From NCBI RefSeq assembly GCF_031458075.1, contig NZ_JAVDXT010000002.1:930001-994000 (forward strand): a stretch of 64,000 nucleotides of DNA, given 5' to 3'. How positions within the stretch are numbered: position 1 is the first letter of the stretch; each line of letters begins with the position of its first letter. The stretch comes from Rhodoferax_B ferrireducens_A (GTDB taxonomy: Bacteria > Pseudomonadota > Gammaproteobacteria > Burkholderiales > Burkholderiaceae_C). The notes below the pieces were generated by a model. The model ran no database searches, was not told the origin of the DNA, and was given only the letters and a program-made list of their open reading frames with translations. The position numbers and the translations under genes were made by a program. Shown here piece after piece: positions 15,725 through 24,111 of the stretch.

Positions 15725-17476
15725 ATGGCATTCCACATCGACATAGGTTTTAGCTCGCAGGCCGGCACCAAGCCCACCAACGAAGATTTTTGCGCCGCCA
15801 TGCTGCCCGAGGCGGGCCAGGCTGACATGGGCTCGATTGCCGCGCTGGCCGACGGCGTCAGCACCGGCGGCATGGGCCAGGAGGCGGCGCAAACCACGGT
15901 CACCAGCTTGGTGCGCGATTACTACAGTACGCCCGAAACCTGGGACACCACGGTGGCCCTGGATCGCATTATTGGTGCACACAACGCCTGGCTCACCGGC
16001 ATGAACCGGCGCCGCAAGCCGGCCATGGGCCTGACCACGCTGACTGCCGTGGTGCTGCGTGGCCAGTCCTATACCGTGGCCCATGTGGGCGACTCGCGCG
16101 CCTACCTGCTGCGCGAAGGCCAGTTCACCCAGCTGACCCACGACCATGTGCCTGACCACCCCGATCTGCGGCACCAGCTGCTGCGCTCGGTGGGCGTGGA
16201 CGAGCGGCTGGTGGTCGACTACATGCAAGGCGACCTGCAGGTTGGCGACGTGTTCGTGCTGCTGACCGACGGGGTGCACGGCGTGCTGCCCGACGCCCAG
16301 CTGCAGGCCCTGGCCCAGGGCGACAACGCCCGGCTGGCCGCCGAAACCCTGGTGCAGACCGCCCTCAAGGCCGGCAGCCGCGACAACGCCACCGCCATGG
16401 TGGTGCGCGTGCTGGGCCTGCTGGACGCCACGCTGGAAGACGAAAACCGCGCATTCCGGGCGCTGCCAATCCCCGGCCCGTTCCGCGTCGGCGACATGCT
16501 CGACGGCCTGGCCGTCACCGCGCCGGTGGCCGACAACGGCATCAACGTCGTGGTCCAGGTCCGGCATCCGGCAACCCAGCAGCTGTATGCGCTGAAAACC
16601 CTGCACCCCAGCCGCGCCCACGATCCGCAGGAGCGCGCCATGCTGGCCCACGAGGCCTGGCTGGCCAAGCGCATGGGCTCCAGCCGCGCGGCCGAGCACC
16701 TAGTGGTGCTGCACGACACCTTTCCGGCCAACAGCGTCAGCGGCCAGCCAGCCAGCGCCGCCTACCTGCTGTACAACTGGCACAGCGGCGAAACCCTGCA
16801 GCAGATGCTGGACCGGCAGAGCAAGTTCAGCGTGCACCAGGCCGTGGCCGCGGCCCGCCAGGTGGCCGAGGCCCTGGGCCGGCTGCACCGGCAGAACGTG
16901 ATCCACCGCGACATCAAGCCGGCCAACCTGCACCAGGGCGAAGACGGTGTGCTGCGCCTGCTCGACCTGGGCGTGGCCCTGACCGGCCGCGAGCCCGAGG
17001 CCATGCGCAAGCTGCACGCGGGCACGCCCAGCTACATCAACCCCGAGCAATGGGGCTTCAGCGCGTTGAGCGGCGACGCCCCGGAGGAGCTGCCCAACGC
17101 CCAGAGCGACCTGTTCGCGCTGGGCGTCACCCTGTACCAGCTGCTGACCCACAAGCTGCCCTATGGCGAGGTGCTGCCCTACCAGGTGGGCCGCTACTAC
17201 CGCGACCCGATCGCACCCAGCCGGCACAACCCCGAGATCCCGATCTGGCTGGACCATGTGGTGCAAAAAGCCGTGGCCCGCGACAAGCGCCAGCGCTTCG
17301 AGACCGGCGAAGAGTTTTTGCTGGCCCTGGAGCGCGGCGCCTCGCGCCCGCTGACCGCCCCCGCGCCGTCGCCGCTGCTGCAGCGCGACCCCACGGCGGT
17401 GTGGAAGCTGGGCCTGGCGGTGTCGGTGCTACTCAACCTGCTGCTGGTGTTTTGGTTGCTGTTCTTGCCGAAATAG
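15725..17476 (+). CDS. Bifunctional PP2C-type phosphatase / Ser-Thr protein kinase, membrane-anchored
   Basis: 583 residues. The N-terminal ~235 residues are a PP2C phosphatase (NEDFCAAM, ALADGVSTGG, VAHVGDSRAYL, LLTDGVHGV, GSRDNATAMV). A Hanks-type kinase follows (~260-540): LYALKTLH supplies the lysine, HRDIKPANL (H394-R395-D396) the catalytic loop, LLDLGVAL replaces the usual DFG by DLG, and GTPSYINPEQ is the activation segment. A single C-terminal membrane helix (LGLAVSVLLNLLLVFWLLF) anchors it. It follows the ANTAR-PilJ gene on the same strand with a 51-base gap, so it may add a phosphorylation layer to nitrate control (inference). The ATG at 15725 was chosen over 15710 because the PP2C fold starts directly (FHIDIGFSSQAG). 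Confidence 0.88.
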   Translation: MAFHIDIGFSSQAGTKPTNEDFCAAMLPEAGQADMGSIAALADGVSTGGMGQEAAQTTVTSLVRDYYSTPETWDTTVALDRIIGAHNAWLTGMNRRRKPAMGLTTLTAVVLRGQSYTVAHVGDSRAYLLREGQFTQLTHDHVPDHPDLRHQLLRSVGVDERLVVDYMQGDLQVGDVFVLLTDGVHGVLPDAQLQALAQGDNARLAAETLVQTALKAGSRDNATAMVVRVLGLLDATLEDENRAFRALPIPGPFRVGDMLDGLAVTAPVADNGINVVVQVRHPATQQLYALKTLHPSRAHDPQERAMLAHEAWLAKRMGSSRAAEHLVVLHDTFPANSVSGQPASAAYLLYNWHSGETLQQMLDRQSKFSVHQAVAAARQVAEALGRLHRQNVIHRDIKPANLHQGEDGVLRLLDLGVALTGREPEAMRKLHAGTPSYINPEQWGFSALSGDAPEELPNAQSDLFALGVTLYQLLTHKLPYGEVLPYQVGRYYRDPIAPSRHNPEIPIWLDHVVQKAVARDKRQRFETGEEFLLALERGASRPLTAPAPSPLLQRDPTAVWKLGLAVSVLLNLLLVFWLLFLPK

Positions 17477-17576
17477 GCTCACCCCCAGGCTGCAGCGCTT
17501 CGCGTCTTTCGCCCACCCCCTTGCAGGGGGCGATACCTGTGGCCCGGCGGAGCCGGTTCCACGGTATCTCTGGGGA
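17477..17576 (+). repeat. ~100-bp GC-rich repeat, family B copy 1
   Basis: Begins at the base after a stop codon and reads CACCCCCAGGCTGCAGCGC, a TTTCGCC segment, the inverted repeat CCCCCTTGCAGGGGG, CGATACC, GTGGCCCGGC, CCGGTTCCACGGTATCTCTG. Nearly the same series is at 33810-33902 and 38671-38774 in the opposite orientation. The hairpin at the gene end could terminate transcription. Confidence 0.85.
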
Positions 17577-17669
17577 AGGCGGGGAGGGCGAGTTCCCTGC
17601 TGACACCACGGTGTCAGCAGCAGGTAGGCACCATTCGCTTCTCTTTAACTGCACCGAAAGGAAGCTCCC

Positions 17670-18068
17670 ATGTCCACCAACGCCACCCCCAACGCCATCA
17701 GCTGGTTTGAAATTCCGGTCACCAATATGGACCGCGCCCAGCGCTTTTACGAGACCGTGCTGGGCAAGAGCCTGCACCGTGAAATTTTCCCTATGGGCGG
17801 GCAAGACTACACGCTGGCCATCTTCACCGCGCCGGACGAGGGCGTCAAAGGCTGCCTGCAAAGCGGTGCCGACACCACCCAGCCGTCGAGCGAGGGCACA
17901 CTGGTCTACCTGGACTGCTCGCCCAGCATCGATGCGGCCCTGGCCCGCCTGCAGTCCCTGGATGCCACGCTGCTCAAACCCAAGACCGCCTTGCCCCCCG
18001 GCATGGGCTTCATCGCCCACCTGCGCGACCCGGACGGCAACCGCGTCGGCCTGCATTCCATGGCCTGA
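17670..18068 (+). CDS. VOC (glyoxalase/bleomycin-resistance fold) protein
   Basis: 132 residues with two beta-alpha-beta-beta-beta modules: AISWFEIPVTNMDRAQRFYE at the start and FIAHLRDPDGNRVGLHSM at the end, the latter carrying the usual C-terminal acid region. Members bind a metal and act on small molecules or confer resistance; the substrate cannot be read from sequence. AAGGAAG about 8 bases upstream supports the ATG. An EVE-domain gene follows 10 bases downstream, probably in the same transcript. Confidence 0.85.
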   Translation: MSTNATPNAISWFEIPVTNMDRAQRFYETVLGKSLHREIFPMGGQDYTLAIFTAPDEGVKGCLQSGADTTQPSSEGTLVYLDCSPSIDAALARLQSLDATLLKPKTALPPGMGFIAHLRDPDGNRVGLHSMA

Positions 18069-18078
18069 AGACGCAGCC

Positions 18079-18561
18079 ATGGCACGCAATAACTGGATTG
18101 CCGTGGCCAGCGCCGCCCATGCGCGGCGCGGCTGCGCGGCGGTGGACGGGCCTGGCTACATGCAGGTCTGCCATGGCAAGGTCGCGCCGCTGAAGCGCGT
18201 GCGGCCGGGCGACCGCGTGGCCTACTACGCGCCCACTGTCAGCATGGGCGGCAAGGACCGGCTGCAGAGCTTTGTGTCGATAGGCATCGTCTTGCCCGGC
18301 GAGCCCTATGCGTTCGACATGGGCGGCGGCTTTGTGCCGTTCCGCAAGGACGTGGCGTATGTGGCCGCGCAAGAGGCGTCCATCCTGCCGCTGGTGCCGC
18401 AGTTCGAGTTTGTCGAATCGCCGCAGCGCTGGGGCTACAAGTTCCGCTTCGGCCTGTTCGACATCAGCGATCACGACATGCGGCTGATCGCCCAGGCCAT
18501 GCAGGCCGACCCGCAGGCGCTGCACTTTGGCACTGAACCGCAATACGCATTGGCCTTCTAG
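18079..18561 (+). CDS. EVE-domain protein
   Basis: 160 residues with the PUA-like EVE fold: NNWIAVASAAHARRG at the start, then GDRVAYYAPTV, LQSFVSIGIV and YKFRFGLFDIS. EVE domains are thought to bind modified nucleotides in RNA or DNA, but this protein has no attached nuclease or helicase, and nothing nearby suggests defence. It begins 10 bases after the VOC gene. Confidence 0.82.
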   Translation: MARNNWIAVASAAHARRGCAAVDGPGYMQVCHGKVAPLKRVRPGDRVAYYAPTVSMGGKDRLQSFVSIGIVLPGEPYAFDMGGGFVPFRKDVAYVAAQEASILPLVPQFEFVESPQRWGYKFRFGLFDISDHDMRLIAQAMQADPQALHFGTEPQYALAF

Positions 18562-18659
18562 CGCAGCTTCCATCTGCGTAGACCGCTACATATTGCATAG
18601 CGCTGAGCGGCGGGTTGCCGACCGGTGTAAATTCTCCCCACTTTTTGTAAAGCCTTGCG

Positions 18660-19136
18660 ATGACCACCATCTTCCCGCCGCGCCTCGTGCAGCTAGCCCA
18701 GCCCAAGCAGCTGGCCGGCATTACCACCCGCACTACCAATGCCGACGAGGCCACGCCCGCCACCGGCAAGATCCCGGCGCTGTGGGGCCGCTTCTTTTCC
18801 GAACGGGTGGCGCAGTCCGTGCCCGGCTACACCCCGCAGTCGGCGCTGTACGGCGTGTACAGCGGCTATGCGTCCGATGCCCATGGCGCCTATGACCTGA
18901 CTGCCGCGGTGCTGGCCGATAGCGTGCTCGAAGGCCTGGTCAGCACCACCGTACCGGCCGGTGCCTACCTGGTGTTCGAAGGCCAGGGCAGCATGCCCGC
19001 GACGGTGGTGGCGGTGTGGGGCGCGGTCTGGCAGTACTTTGCCGATGCGCCGGCCTATGCGCGTGCCTATGCCGCCGACTTCGAGGAATACAGCGGCGAG
19101 GGCCGGGTAGCGGTCTACATCGGTGTGCAGGCCTGA
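18660..19136 (+). CDS. GyrI-like (effector-binding fold) small-molecule-binding protein
   Basis: 158 residues resembling free-standing GyrI/AraC effector-binding domains: QLAGITTRTTNADE, IPALWGRFFSERVAQSVPG, LYGVYSGYASDAHGAYDLTA, VPAGAYLVFEGQG and the aromatic VWGAVWQYF segment. No DNA-binding part is present. Such proteins often sit beside YafY-type regulators, as here (next gene), so they may share a ligand or promoter. Confidence 0.8.
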   Translation: MTTIFPPRLVQLAQPKQLAGITTRTTNADEATPATGKIPALWGRFFSERVAQSVPGYTPQSALYGVYSGYASDAHGAYDLTAAVLADSVLEGLVSTTVPAGAYLVFEGQGSMPATVVAVWGAVWQYFADAPAYARAYAADFEEYSGEGRVAVYIGVQA

Positions 19137-19142
19137 CGCCGA

Positions 19143-19210
19143 ATTACTCAATTTTGATAGCTGCCCGCGCAATCTCTACCTGCGCTAACGGCCTGAAAAG
19201 CTTATAAAAC
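19143..19210 (+). repeat. TAGCT/GCGC dispersed repeat, copy 3
   Basis: Reads AATTTTGATAGCTGCCCGCGC, spacer, CCTGCGCTAACGGCCTG, A/T tail. It fills the gap between the GyrI-like gene and the following regulator gene and ends just before that gene's ATG. Confidence 0.75.
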
Positions 19211-19211
19211 C

Positions 19212-19898
19212 ATGCGCCGTGCCGACCGTCTTTTCCACCTGGTCCAGCTGATCCGCGGCCGGCGCCTGTCGACCGCCACCTTTCTGGCCGAGCGGCTGGA
19301 GGTGTCGGAACGCACGGTGTACCGCGACGTGGCCGATCTGCAGCGCCAGGGTGTGCCGATCGAGGGCGAGGCCGGGGTGGGCTACCGCTTTGGCGCGGGC
19401 TTCGAGCTGCCGCCGCTGATGTTCAGCCAGGACGAGGCCAAGGCCCTGGTGGCGGCGGTGCGGCTGTCCCAGCCCTGGCTGGACGCGCCGCTGGCGCTGG
19501 CCGCCGAGGATGCGCTGGGCAAGATGCTGTCCATCCTGCCGTCGGCCGCGCGGGCTGCGGCCGAGAGCCTGGCGGTGTACGCGCCGCCGGCCAGCTACAA
19601 CGGCCTGACGGCGCCGGTGCGCAGCCACTTGCAGCAGCTGCGCGAGGCCAGCGGCCTGCGCCGCAAGGTGCATATGGACTACAGCGACGTCAAAGACGCG
19701 ACCAGCCAGCGCACCGTGCACCCCCTGGGCTGCTTTTACTGGGGCCGGGTCTGGACCCTGGTGGCCTGGTGCGAGGTGCGGCGCGATTTCCGCAGCTTCC
19801 GCATCGACCGCATCCAGTCCTTGCGGGTACTGGACGATTGCTTCCAGCCCGTGGCCGGCTGCACGCTGGCCGATTTCCTGCGCACTGTGGCCTGTTGA
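19212..19898 (+). CDS. YafY-type HTH/WYL-family transcriptional regulator
   Basis: 228 residues. An N-terminal winged HTH (RRADRLFHLVQLIRGRRLST, then VSERTVYRDVADLQRQGVPI) is followed by a WYL-type ligand-binding half (VHMDYSDVKD, RTVHPLGCFYWGRVWTLVAWC, FRSFRIDRI); WYL itself is replaced by WTLVAW. Such regulators usually control adjacent genes, so the GyrI-like and VOC genes upstream are candidate targets. No usual ribosome-binding site precedes the ATG; the dispersed repeat abuts it. Confidence 0.85.
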   Translation: MRRADRLFHLVQLIRGRRLSTATFLAERLEVSERTVYRDVADLQRQGVPIEGEAGVGYRFGAGFELPPLMFSQDEAKALVAAVRLSQPWLDAPLALAAEDALGKMLSILPSAARAAAESLAVYAPPASYNGLTAPVRSHLQQLREASGLRRKVHMDYSDVKDATSQRTVHPLGCFYWGRVWTLVAWCEVRRDFRSFRIDRIQSLRVLDDCFQPVAGCTLADFLRTVAC

Positions 19899-20051
19899 CC
19901 AAAGAGCTGCCTCTACCGTGACAGCGTTTCGACCCGCAGCACGCCGGGGGTGGTATGGTTGGCGGGATACAAATAGATACTTGTTGGAGCCCGTGGCATG
20001 GAGCGGGCTCGGCTACCCTCGGACACGCGCGCAGCGACGGAGAAGTTTTGC

Positions 20052-23000
20052 ATGGACTGGAATGTGTTTCAGTGGCGTTCACTGAAGACCCGGGTCACCC
20101 TGAGTACGCTGGCCATTTTTCTGGCCGGTATCTGGTCGCTGGCCTTCTATGCCAGCCAGGTGCTGCGCGACGACATGAAGATCTTGCTGGGCGAGCAGCA
20201 GCTGGCATCCACCAGCGCCCTGGCTTCCGATATCAACACCGAACTGGAGCAGCGCCTGCAGGCTTTGGTCAACCTGGCGGCCGTGGCCGGGCCCAGCGTG
20301 CGCAGCGAGCGGTCGGTGTTGCCGGTCGTACTGGCCCAGCGCCTGATCACCCGCGGCCTGTTCAATGGCGGCTTCGTTGCCTACAACGCCGACGGTCTGG
20401 TGGTCGACACCGATACCCGCCTGGTTGAACTGCTGGGCAGCCATGTGCCGGAGGGCGACGGTGCGGTTGCGGTTGCGCTGCGCGACGGCGTGCCGGCGGT
20501 AGGCCTGCCCCGGCTGGAGCCCGTTTTGCGCGCCCTGGTGGTGCCGATGGCGGTGCCGGTACGCGATAGCCGTGGCCGCGTGGTGGGCGCGGTGGTGGGC
20601 TGGACCCGGCTGGATGGGGCCAATTTTCTGGACCGCGTGGGCGACCTGCGCTATGCGCGCACCGGCCTCTACACCGTGGTCTCGCCCAAAGACCGGCGGG
20701 TGGTCACCGCCAGCGACAAAAGCCGGATTCTGGAGCGGCTGCCCGCCCCGGGCCAGGACCCGGCGGTGGACCGGGCGGTGGACGGCGATGAAATCTTTGG
20801 CCTGCTGGTAGACCATACGGGGCAGGAGCTGTTGTCGTCCTCGGTGCGGATTCCGCTGGCCGGCTGGACCGTGGCCTCGGCCTGGCCCACGGCGGCGGCC
20901 TTCGTGTCGATCCGCCAGCTGGAGCAGCGGGTGATGCTGGCTACGCTGCTGCTGACCGTGCTGGCCGGCGGCCTGACCTGGTGGATGCTGCGGCGCCAGT
21001 TTGCCCCGATGCAGGACGCAGCCCGTGTGCTGGCGGCCGTCACCGAGCACAGCCAGCCGCTGGCGCCGCTGGCGATTCCCACGCAGGACGAGGTCGGCGC
21101 CCTGATCGGCGGCTTCAACCGCCTGCTGAAGATACTCGGCCAGCGCGAACAGGCGCAAAAGGAAACCGAGGCGCGCTACCGCACGCTGGTGGAGTGGTCG
21201 CCCGACGCGGTGGTGGTGTATGTGGAAGGCCGGGTCATTTATTGCAACCCGGCTGCCGTCAGGCTGTTCGGCGCGGAGTCTGTAGACGAGCTGCTGGGCG
21301 AGCTGGTCAGCGAACGCATCCACCCCGATTCCGCCATCGCGGCCGCCCAGCGCCTGCAGCATGTGGTCCGCACCGGTGACAGCGTGGGCGTGGCCGAGCT
21401 GAAGATCATCCGGCTGGATGGCAAGGTGATCGATGTCGAAGGCCAGGGCACCTCCATCGTGTTCGACGGCAAGCCGGCGGTGCATTCGGTACTGCGCGAC
21501 ATCACCAACCGCAAGCAGGCGGATGCGGAGATGCGGATTGCTGCCACCGCCTTCGAGTCGCAGCAGGGCATGCTGGTGACCGACAGCGAATGGACCATCC
21601 TGCGGGTGAACCGGGCTTTCACCGCGATCACCGGCTACACCGCGCAAGAGGCCATAGGCCAGAAACCATCGGAGCTGCTGCGTTCCGGCCGGCACGATGC
21701 CGAATTCTTCCGGGGCATGACGGAGAGCCTGGAGCAGACCGGCTCCTGGCAGGGTGAGATCTGGGACCGGCGCAAGAACGGCGAGCTGTATCCCGGCTGG
21801 TTTGCCATCACCGCCATCCAGGACGAGAACGGCCAGGTCAGCCACTATGTGGACACCTTTGTCGACATCACCTCGCGTAAGCAGGCCGAGGAGCAGATCC
21901 AGAACCTGGCTTTCTTCGACCCGCTGACCGGCCTGCCGAACCGCCGCCTGCTGATGGACCGGCTGGAGCTGGCCATGGCCAGCCGGGCCCGGCACCAGCG
22001 CAAGGGTGCGCTGCTGTTTGTCGACTTGGACAACTTCAAGACCTTGAACGACACCCACGGCCACCACCGCGGCGACCTGCTGTTGCAGGAGGTGGCGCAG
22101 CGCCTGGTCAACTGCAGCCGCAAGGGCGATACCGTGGCCCGGCTGGGGGGCGACGAGTTCGTGGTGATGCTGGAAGACCTGAGCGAGCAGTCGGTGGAAG
22201 CCGCCACCCAGGCCGAGGGCGTGGGCGAGAAGATCCTCGGCCTGCTGAACCAGAACTACCAGCTGGCCGGCTATGTGCACCACAGCACGCCCAGCATCGG
22301 CATCACCTTGTTCGGCGAGTGCGAGGAGGGCATAGAAGAGCCGCTCAAGCGCGCCGACCTGGCCATGTACCAGGCCAAGGCTGCGGGCCGCAACACGCTG
22401 CGCTTTTTTGACCCGCAGATGCAGGCCGTGGTCAGCGCCCGGGCGGCACTGGAGGCCGGTTTGCGCGATGCGCTGGCCGGTGACCAGCTGCAGCTGTACT
22501 ACCAGCCCCAGGTGACGGGCGAGAGCGAAATGACCGGGGTCGAAGCCCTGGTGCGCTGGCTGCACCCGCAGCGCGGCATGGTGTCGCCGGCCGAATTCAT
22601 CCCGCTGGCGGAAGACACCGGCCTGATCCTGCCGCTAGGCCACTGGGTGCTGGAAACCGCGTGCCGGCAGCTGGCCAGCTGGGCTGGCCGGCCCGAGATG
22701 GCGCACCTGACGGTGGCCGTCAACGTCAGCCCGCGGCAGTTCCACCAGGTGGATTTTGTCGACCAGGTGCTGACCCTGCTGGAGCGCACCGGCGCCAAGC
22801 CGCAGCGCCTGAAGCTGGAGCTGACCGAGAGCCTGCTGGTGGCGAATATCGAGGACGTGATCGCCAAGATGACGGCGCTGAAGCGTGTCGGCGTGGGCTT
22901 CTCGCTGGACGATTTCGGCACCGGCTATTCCTCGCTGTCGCACCTCAAGCTGCTGCCGCTGGACCAGCTAAAGATCGACCAGGGCTTTGTGCGCGACATC

Positions 23001-23240
23001 CTGACCGACCCGAACGACGCTGCCATCGCCCGCATGGTGGTTGCGCTGGGCGACAGCCTGGGCCTGGCCGTGATCGCCGAAGGCGTGGAAACCGAGGCCC
23101 AGCGCGAGTTCCTGGCCGACCAAGGCTGCTACGCCTACCAGGGTTATCTGTTCAGCCGGCCGCTGCCGATTGCCGAGTTCGAAAGCCTGGCGCAAAGCTA
23201 TGTGCTACAAAATAAAGAGCTTCTCGCGCCCGTCAAATAA
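20052..23240 (+). CDS. Membrane PAS-PAS-GGDEF-EAL protein (c-di-GMP cyclase/phosphodiesterase)
   Basis: 1062 residues from the ATG at 20052, preceded by GGAG at good distance (another ATG at 19998 has none). A membrane helix (LAIFLAGIWSLAFYAS) opens a periplasmic Cache-like sensor of ~240 residues, closed by a second helix (MLATLLLTVLAGGLTWWML), a HAMP-like linker and two PAS domains. GGDEF is intact at 699-703 and EAL at 831-833, with DDFGTGYSS and IAEGVETEAQ. It can in principle both make and break c-di-GMP in response to an external ligand. The last residues (LQNKELLAPVK) and the stop are encoded by a copy of the dispersed TAGCT/GCGC repeat. Confidence 0.9.
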   Translation: MDWNVFQWRSLKTRVTLSTLAIFLAGIWSLAFYASQVLRDDMKILLGEQQLASTSALASDINTELEQRLQALVNLAAVAGPSVRSERSVLPVVLAQRLITRGLFNGGFVAYNADGLVVDTDTRLVELLGSHVPEGDGAVAVALRDGVPAVGLPRLEPVLRALVVPMAVPVRDSRGRVVGAVVGWTRLDGANFLDRVGDLRYARTGLYTVVSPKDRRVVTASDKSRILERLPAPGQDPAVDRAVDGDEIFGLLVDHTGQELLSSSVRIPLAGWTVASAWPTAAAFVSIRQLEQRVMLATLLLTVLAGGLTWWMLRRQFAPMQDAARVLAAVTEHSQPLAPLAIPTQDEVGALIGGFNRLLKILGQREQAQKETEARYRTLVEWSPDAVVVYVEGRVIYCNPAAVRLFGAESVDELLGELVSERIHPDSAIAAAQRLQHVVRTGDSVGVAELKIIRLDGKVIDVEGQGTSIVFDGKPAVHSVLRDITNRKQADAEMRIAATAFESQQGMLVTDSEWTILRVNRAFTAITGYTAQEAIGQKPSELLRSGRHDAEFFRGMTESLEQTGSWQGEIWDRRKNGELYPGWFAITAIQDENGQVSHYVDTFVDITSRKQAEEQIQNLAFFDPLTGLPNRRLLMDRLELAMASRARHQRKGALLFVDLDNFKTLNDTHGHHRGDLLLQEVAQRLVNCSRKGDTVARLGGDEFVVMLEDLSEQSVEAATQAEGVGEKILGLLNQNYQLAGYVHHSTPSIGITLFGECEEGIEEPLKRADLAMYQAKAAGRNTLRFFDPQMQAVVSARAALEAGLRDALAGDQLQLYYQPQVTGESEMTGVEALVRWLHPQRGMVSPAEFIPLAEDTGLILPLGHWVLETACRQLASWAGRPEMAHLTVAVNVSPRQFHQVDFVDQVLTLLERTGAKPQRLKLELTESLLVANIEDVIAKMTALKRVGVGFSLDDFGTGYSSLSHLKLLPLDQLKIDQGFVRDILTDPNDAAIARMVVALGDSLGLAVIAEGVETEAQREFLADQGCYAYQGYLFSRPLPIAEFESLAQSYVLQNKELLAPVK

Positions 23241-23262
23241 GCGCCAGTGGCCTAAAAGGCAT
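23198..23262 (+). repeat. TAGCT/GCGC dispersed repeat, copy 4 (forms a gene 3' end)
   Basis: Reads AGCTATGTGCTACAAAATAA, AGAGCTTCTCGCGC, then GCGCCAGTGGCCTAAAAGGC. It overlaps the last codons and the stop of the GGDEF-EAL gene; a copy that inserted here may have set the present C-terminus. More diverged than most copies. Confidence 0.6.
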
Positions 23263-23283
23263 TAAGCCAGCAGCACAGCCTGC

Positions 23284-23739
23284 CTAGCCCCGTGTGATAT
23301 CCACCACCACCAACGCGGGCTGGTGGTGCCAGCGCAGGGTGATCGCATAGGGGCGTTCGCGCACCTGGGGCAGGACGCTGTTCAGGCCTTGCTGCGTTGT
23401 CGGCACCGAGATATGCAGACCGCTGCCCAGCACCTGGCGCGCATTGCCGGCCAGGGTGTTGGCGATTTCGCCCACCGCGTCGAGCAGATGCGCATCGCTG
23501 AAATCGGTGGCGTGCTGCAGCACCAGCAGCTCGCGCAGCAGGGTGCCTGGCATGGACACCAGCACCTGGCCGTGGAAGCTGCCCGAGAACTGAACCGTGC
23601 CGGTGAACGCATGGCCGGTGACGTCGGCATGGCCCAGAAAGGCCGAGGTGATGTGCGGCGCCTCGGCGGTGGTGACCTCGAAGTAGCGGCGCACCGCATT
23701 GACGAACAGCTTGAGTTCGGCCTGCGTCAGCGCGTCCAT
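23284..23739 (-). CDS. CheX-like phosphatase (CheC/CheX/FliY family)
   Basis: 151 residues with the CheX/CheC fold and the catalytic-type E-x2-N pattern in AVGEIANTLAGNARQVLG. CheX dephosphorylates CheY. It starts directly after the stop of a CheY-like gene (TGAATG) and ends the nitrate transporter transcript. It probably resets the neighbouring receiver protein. There are no flagellar or chemotaxis genes in the window, so the circuit is more likely for nitrogen signalling (inference). Confidence 0.82.
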   Translation of the reverse strand: MDALTQAELKLFVNAVRRYFEVTTAEAPHITSAFLGHADVTGHAFTGTVQFSGSFHGQVLVSMPGTLLRELLVLQHATDFSDAHLLDAVGEIANTLAGNARQVLGSGLHISVPTTQQGLNSVLPQVRERPYAITLRWHHQPALVVVDITRG

Positions 23740-24111
23740 TCAGCTACCCTCCGTCACGTCGAGCAAGGCCAGGCGCAGCTCGTCGTCGGTGAATGGCTTG
23801 GCCACAAAGCCGCGCGCACCCAGCTTCAGCGCGGCGATGGCCGTGGCCTTGTCGTTCAGCGCGCTGACCACCAGGATGCGGGTGCCCGGCAGCAGGCGCA
23901 GCATCTCGCGTATGCATTGCACGCCGTCCATCTCGGGCATGGTCAGGTCCATGGTCACCACATCGGGCTGGGTGGCTTTGGCGATGCGCAAGGCCTCGAC
24001 GCCGTTGCGCGCCAGCCCGACCAGCGCGATCTTGCCCAGACCACCGCCTTGCACCACCTTGGAGATGCGGGTGCGGATCATGTTGGAGTCGTCTACGACT
24101 AAAAGTCTCAT
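23740..24111 (-). CDS. CheY-like single-domain response regulator
   Basis: 123 residues, receiver domain only: acidic pair D7/D8 (LLVVDDSN), phosphoacceptor D55 (VVTMDLTMPEMDG), S/T switch (VVSALND) and conserved K in FVAKPF. There is no output domain, so it acts by protein contact. It overlaps the stop of the kinase by one base (TAATG) and abuts the CheX-like gene, giving a kinase-receiver-phosphatase cassette. Confidence 0.9.
   Translation of the reverse strand: MRLLVVDDSNMIRTRISKVVQGGGLGKIALVGLARNGVEALRIAKATQPDVVTMDLTMPEMDGVQCIREMLRLLPGTRILVVSALNDKATAIAALKLGARGFVAKPFTDDELRLALLDVTEGS

Noticed and set aside
17577..17669. Short inverted repeat (GACACCACGGTGTC) before the VOC gene as an operator
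   Set aside because: A lone short palindrome in GC-rich DNA next to a family B repeat; no supporting -35/-10 elements.
18079..18561. EVE-domain protein as part of a defence island
   Set aside because: Neighbours are VOC, GyrI-like and regulator genes; no nuclease, helicase or restriction genes are near.
20079..22565. Minus-strand open frame of ~830 codons opposite the PAS-GGDEF-EAL gene at 20052
   Set aside because: His/Gln/Ala/Gly-rich low-complexity translation without motifs; the plus strand encodes intact GGDEF and EAL signatures.
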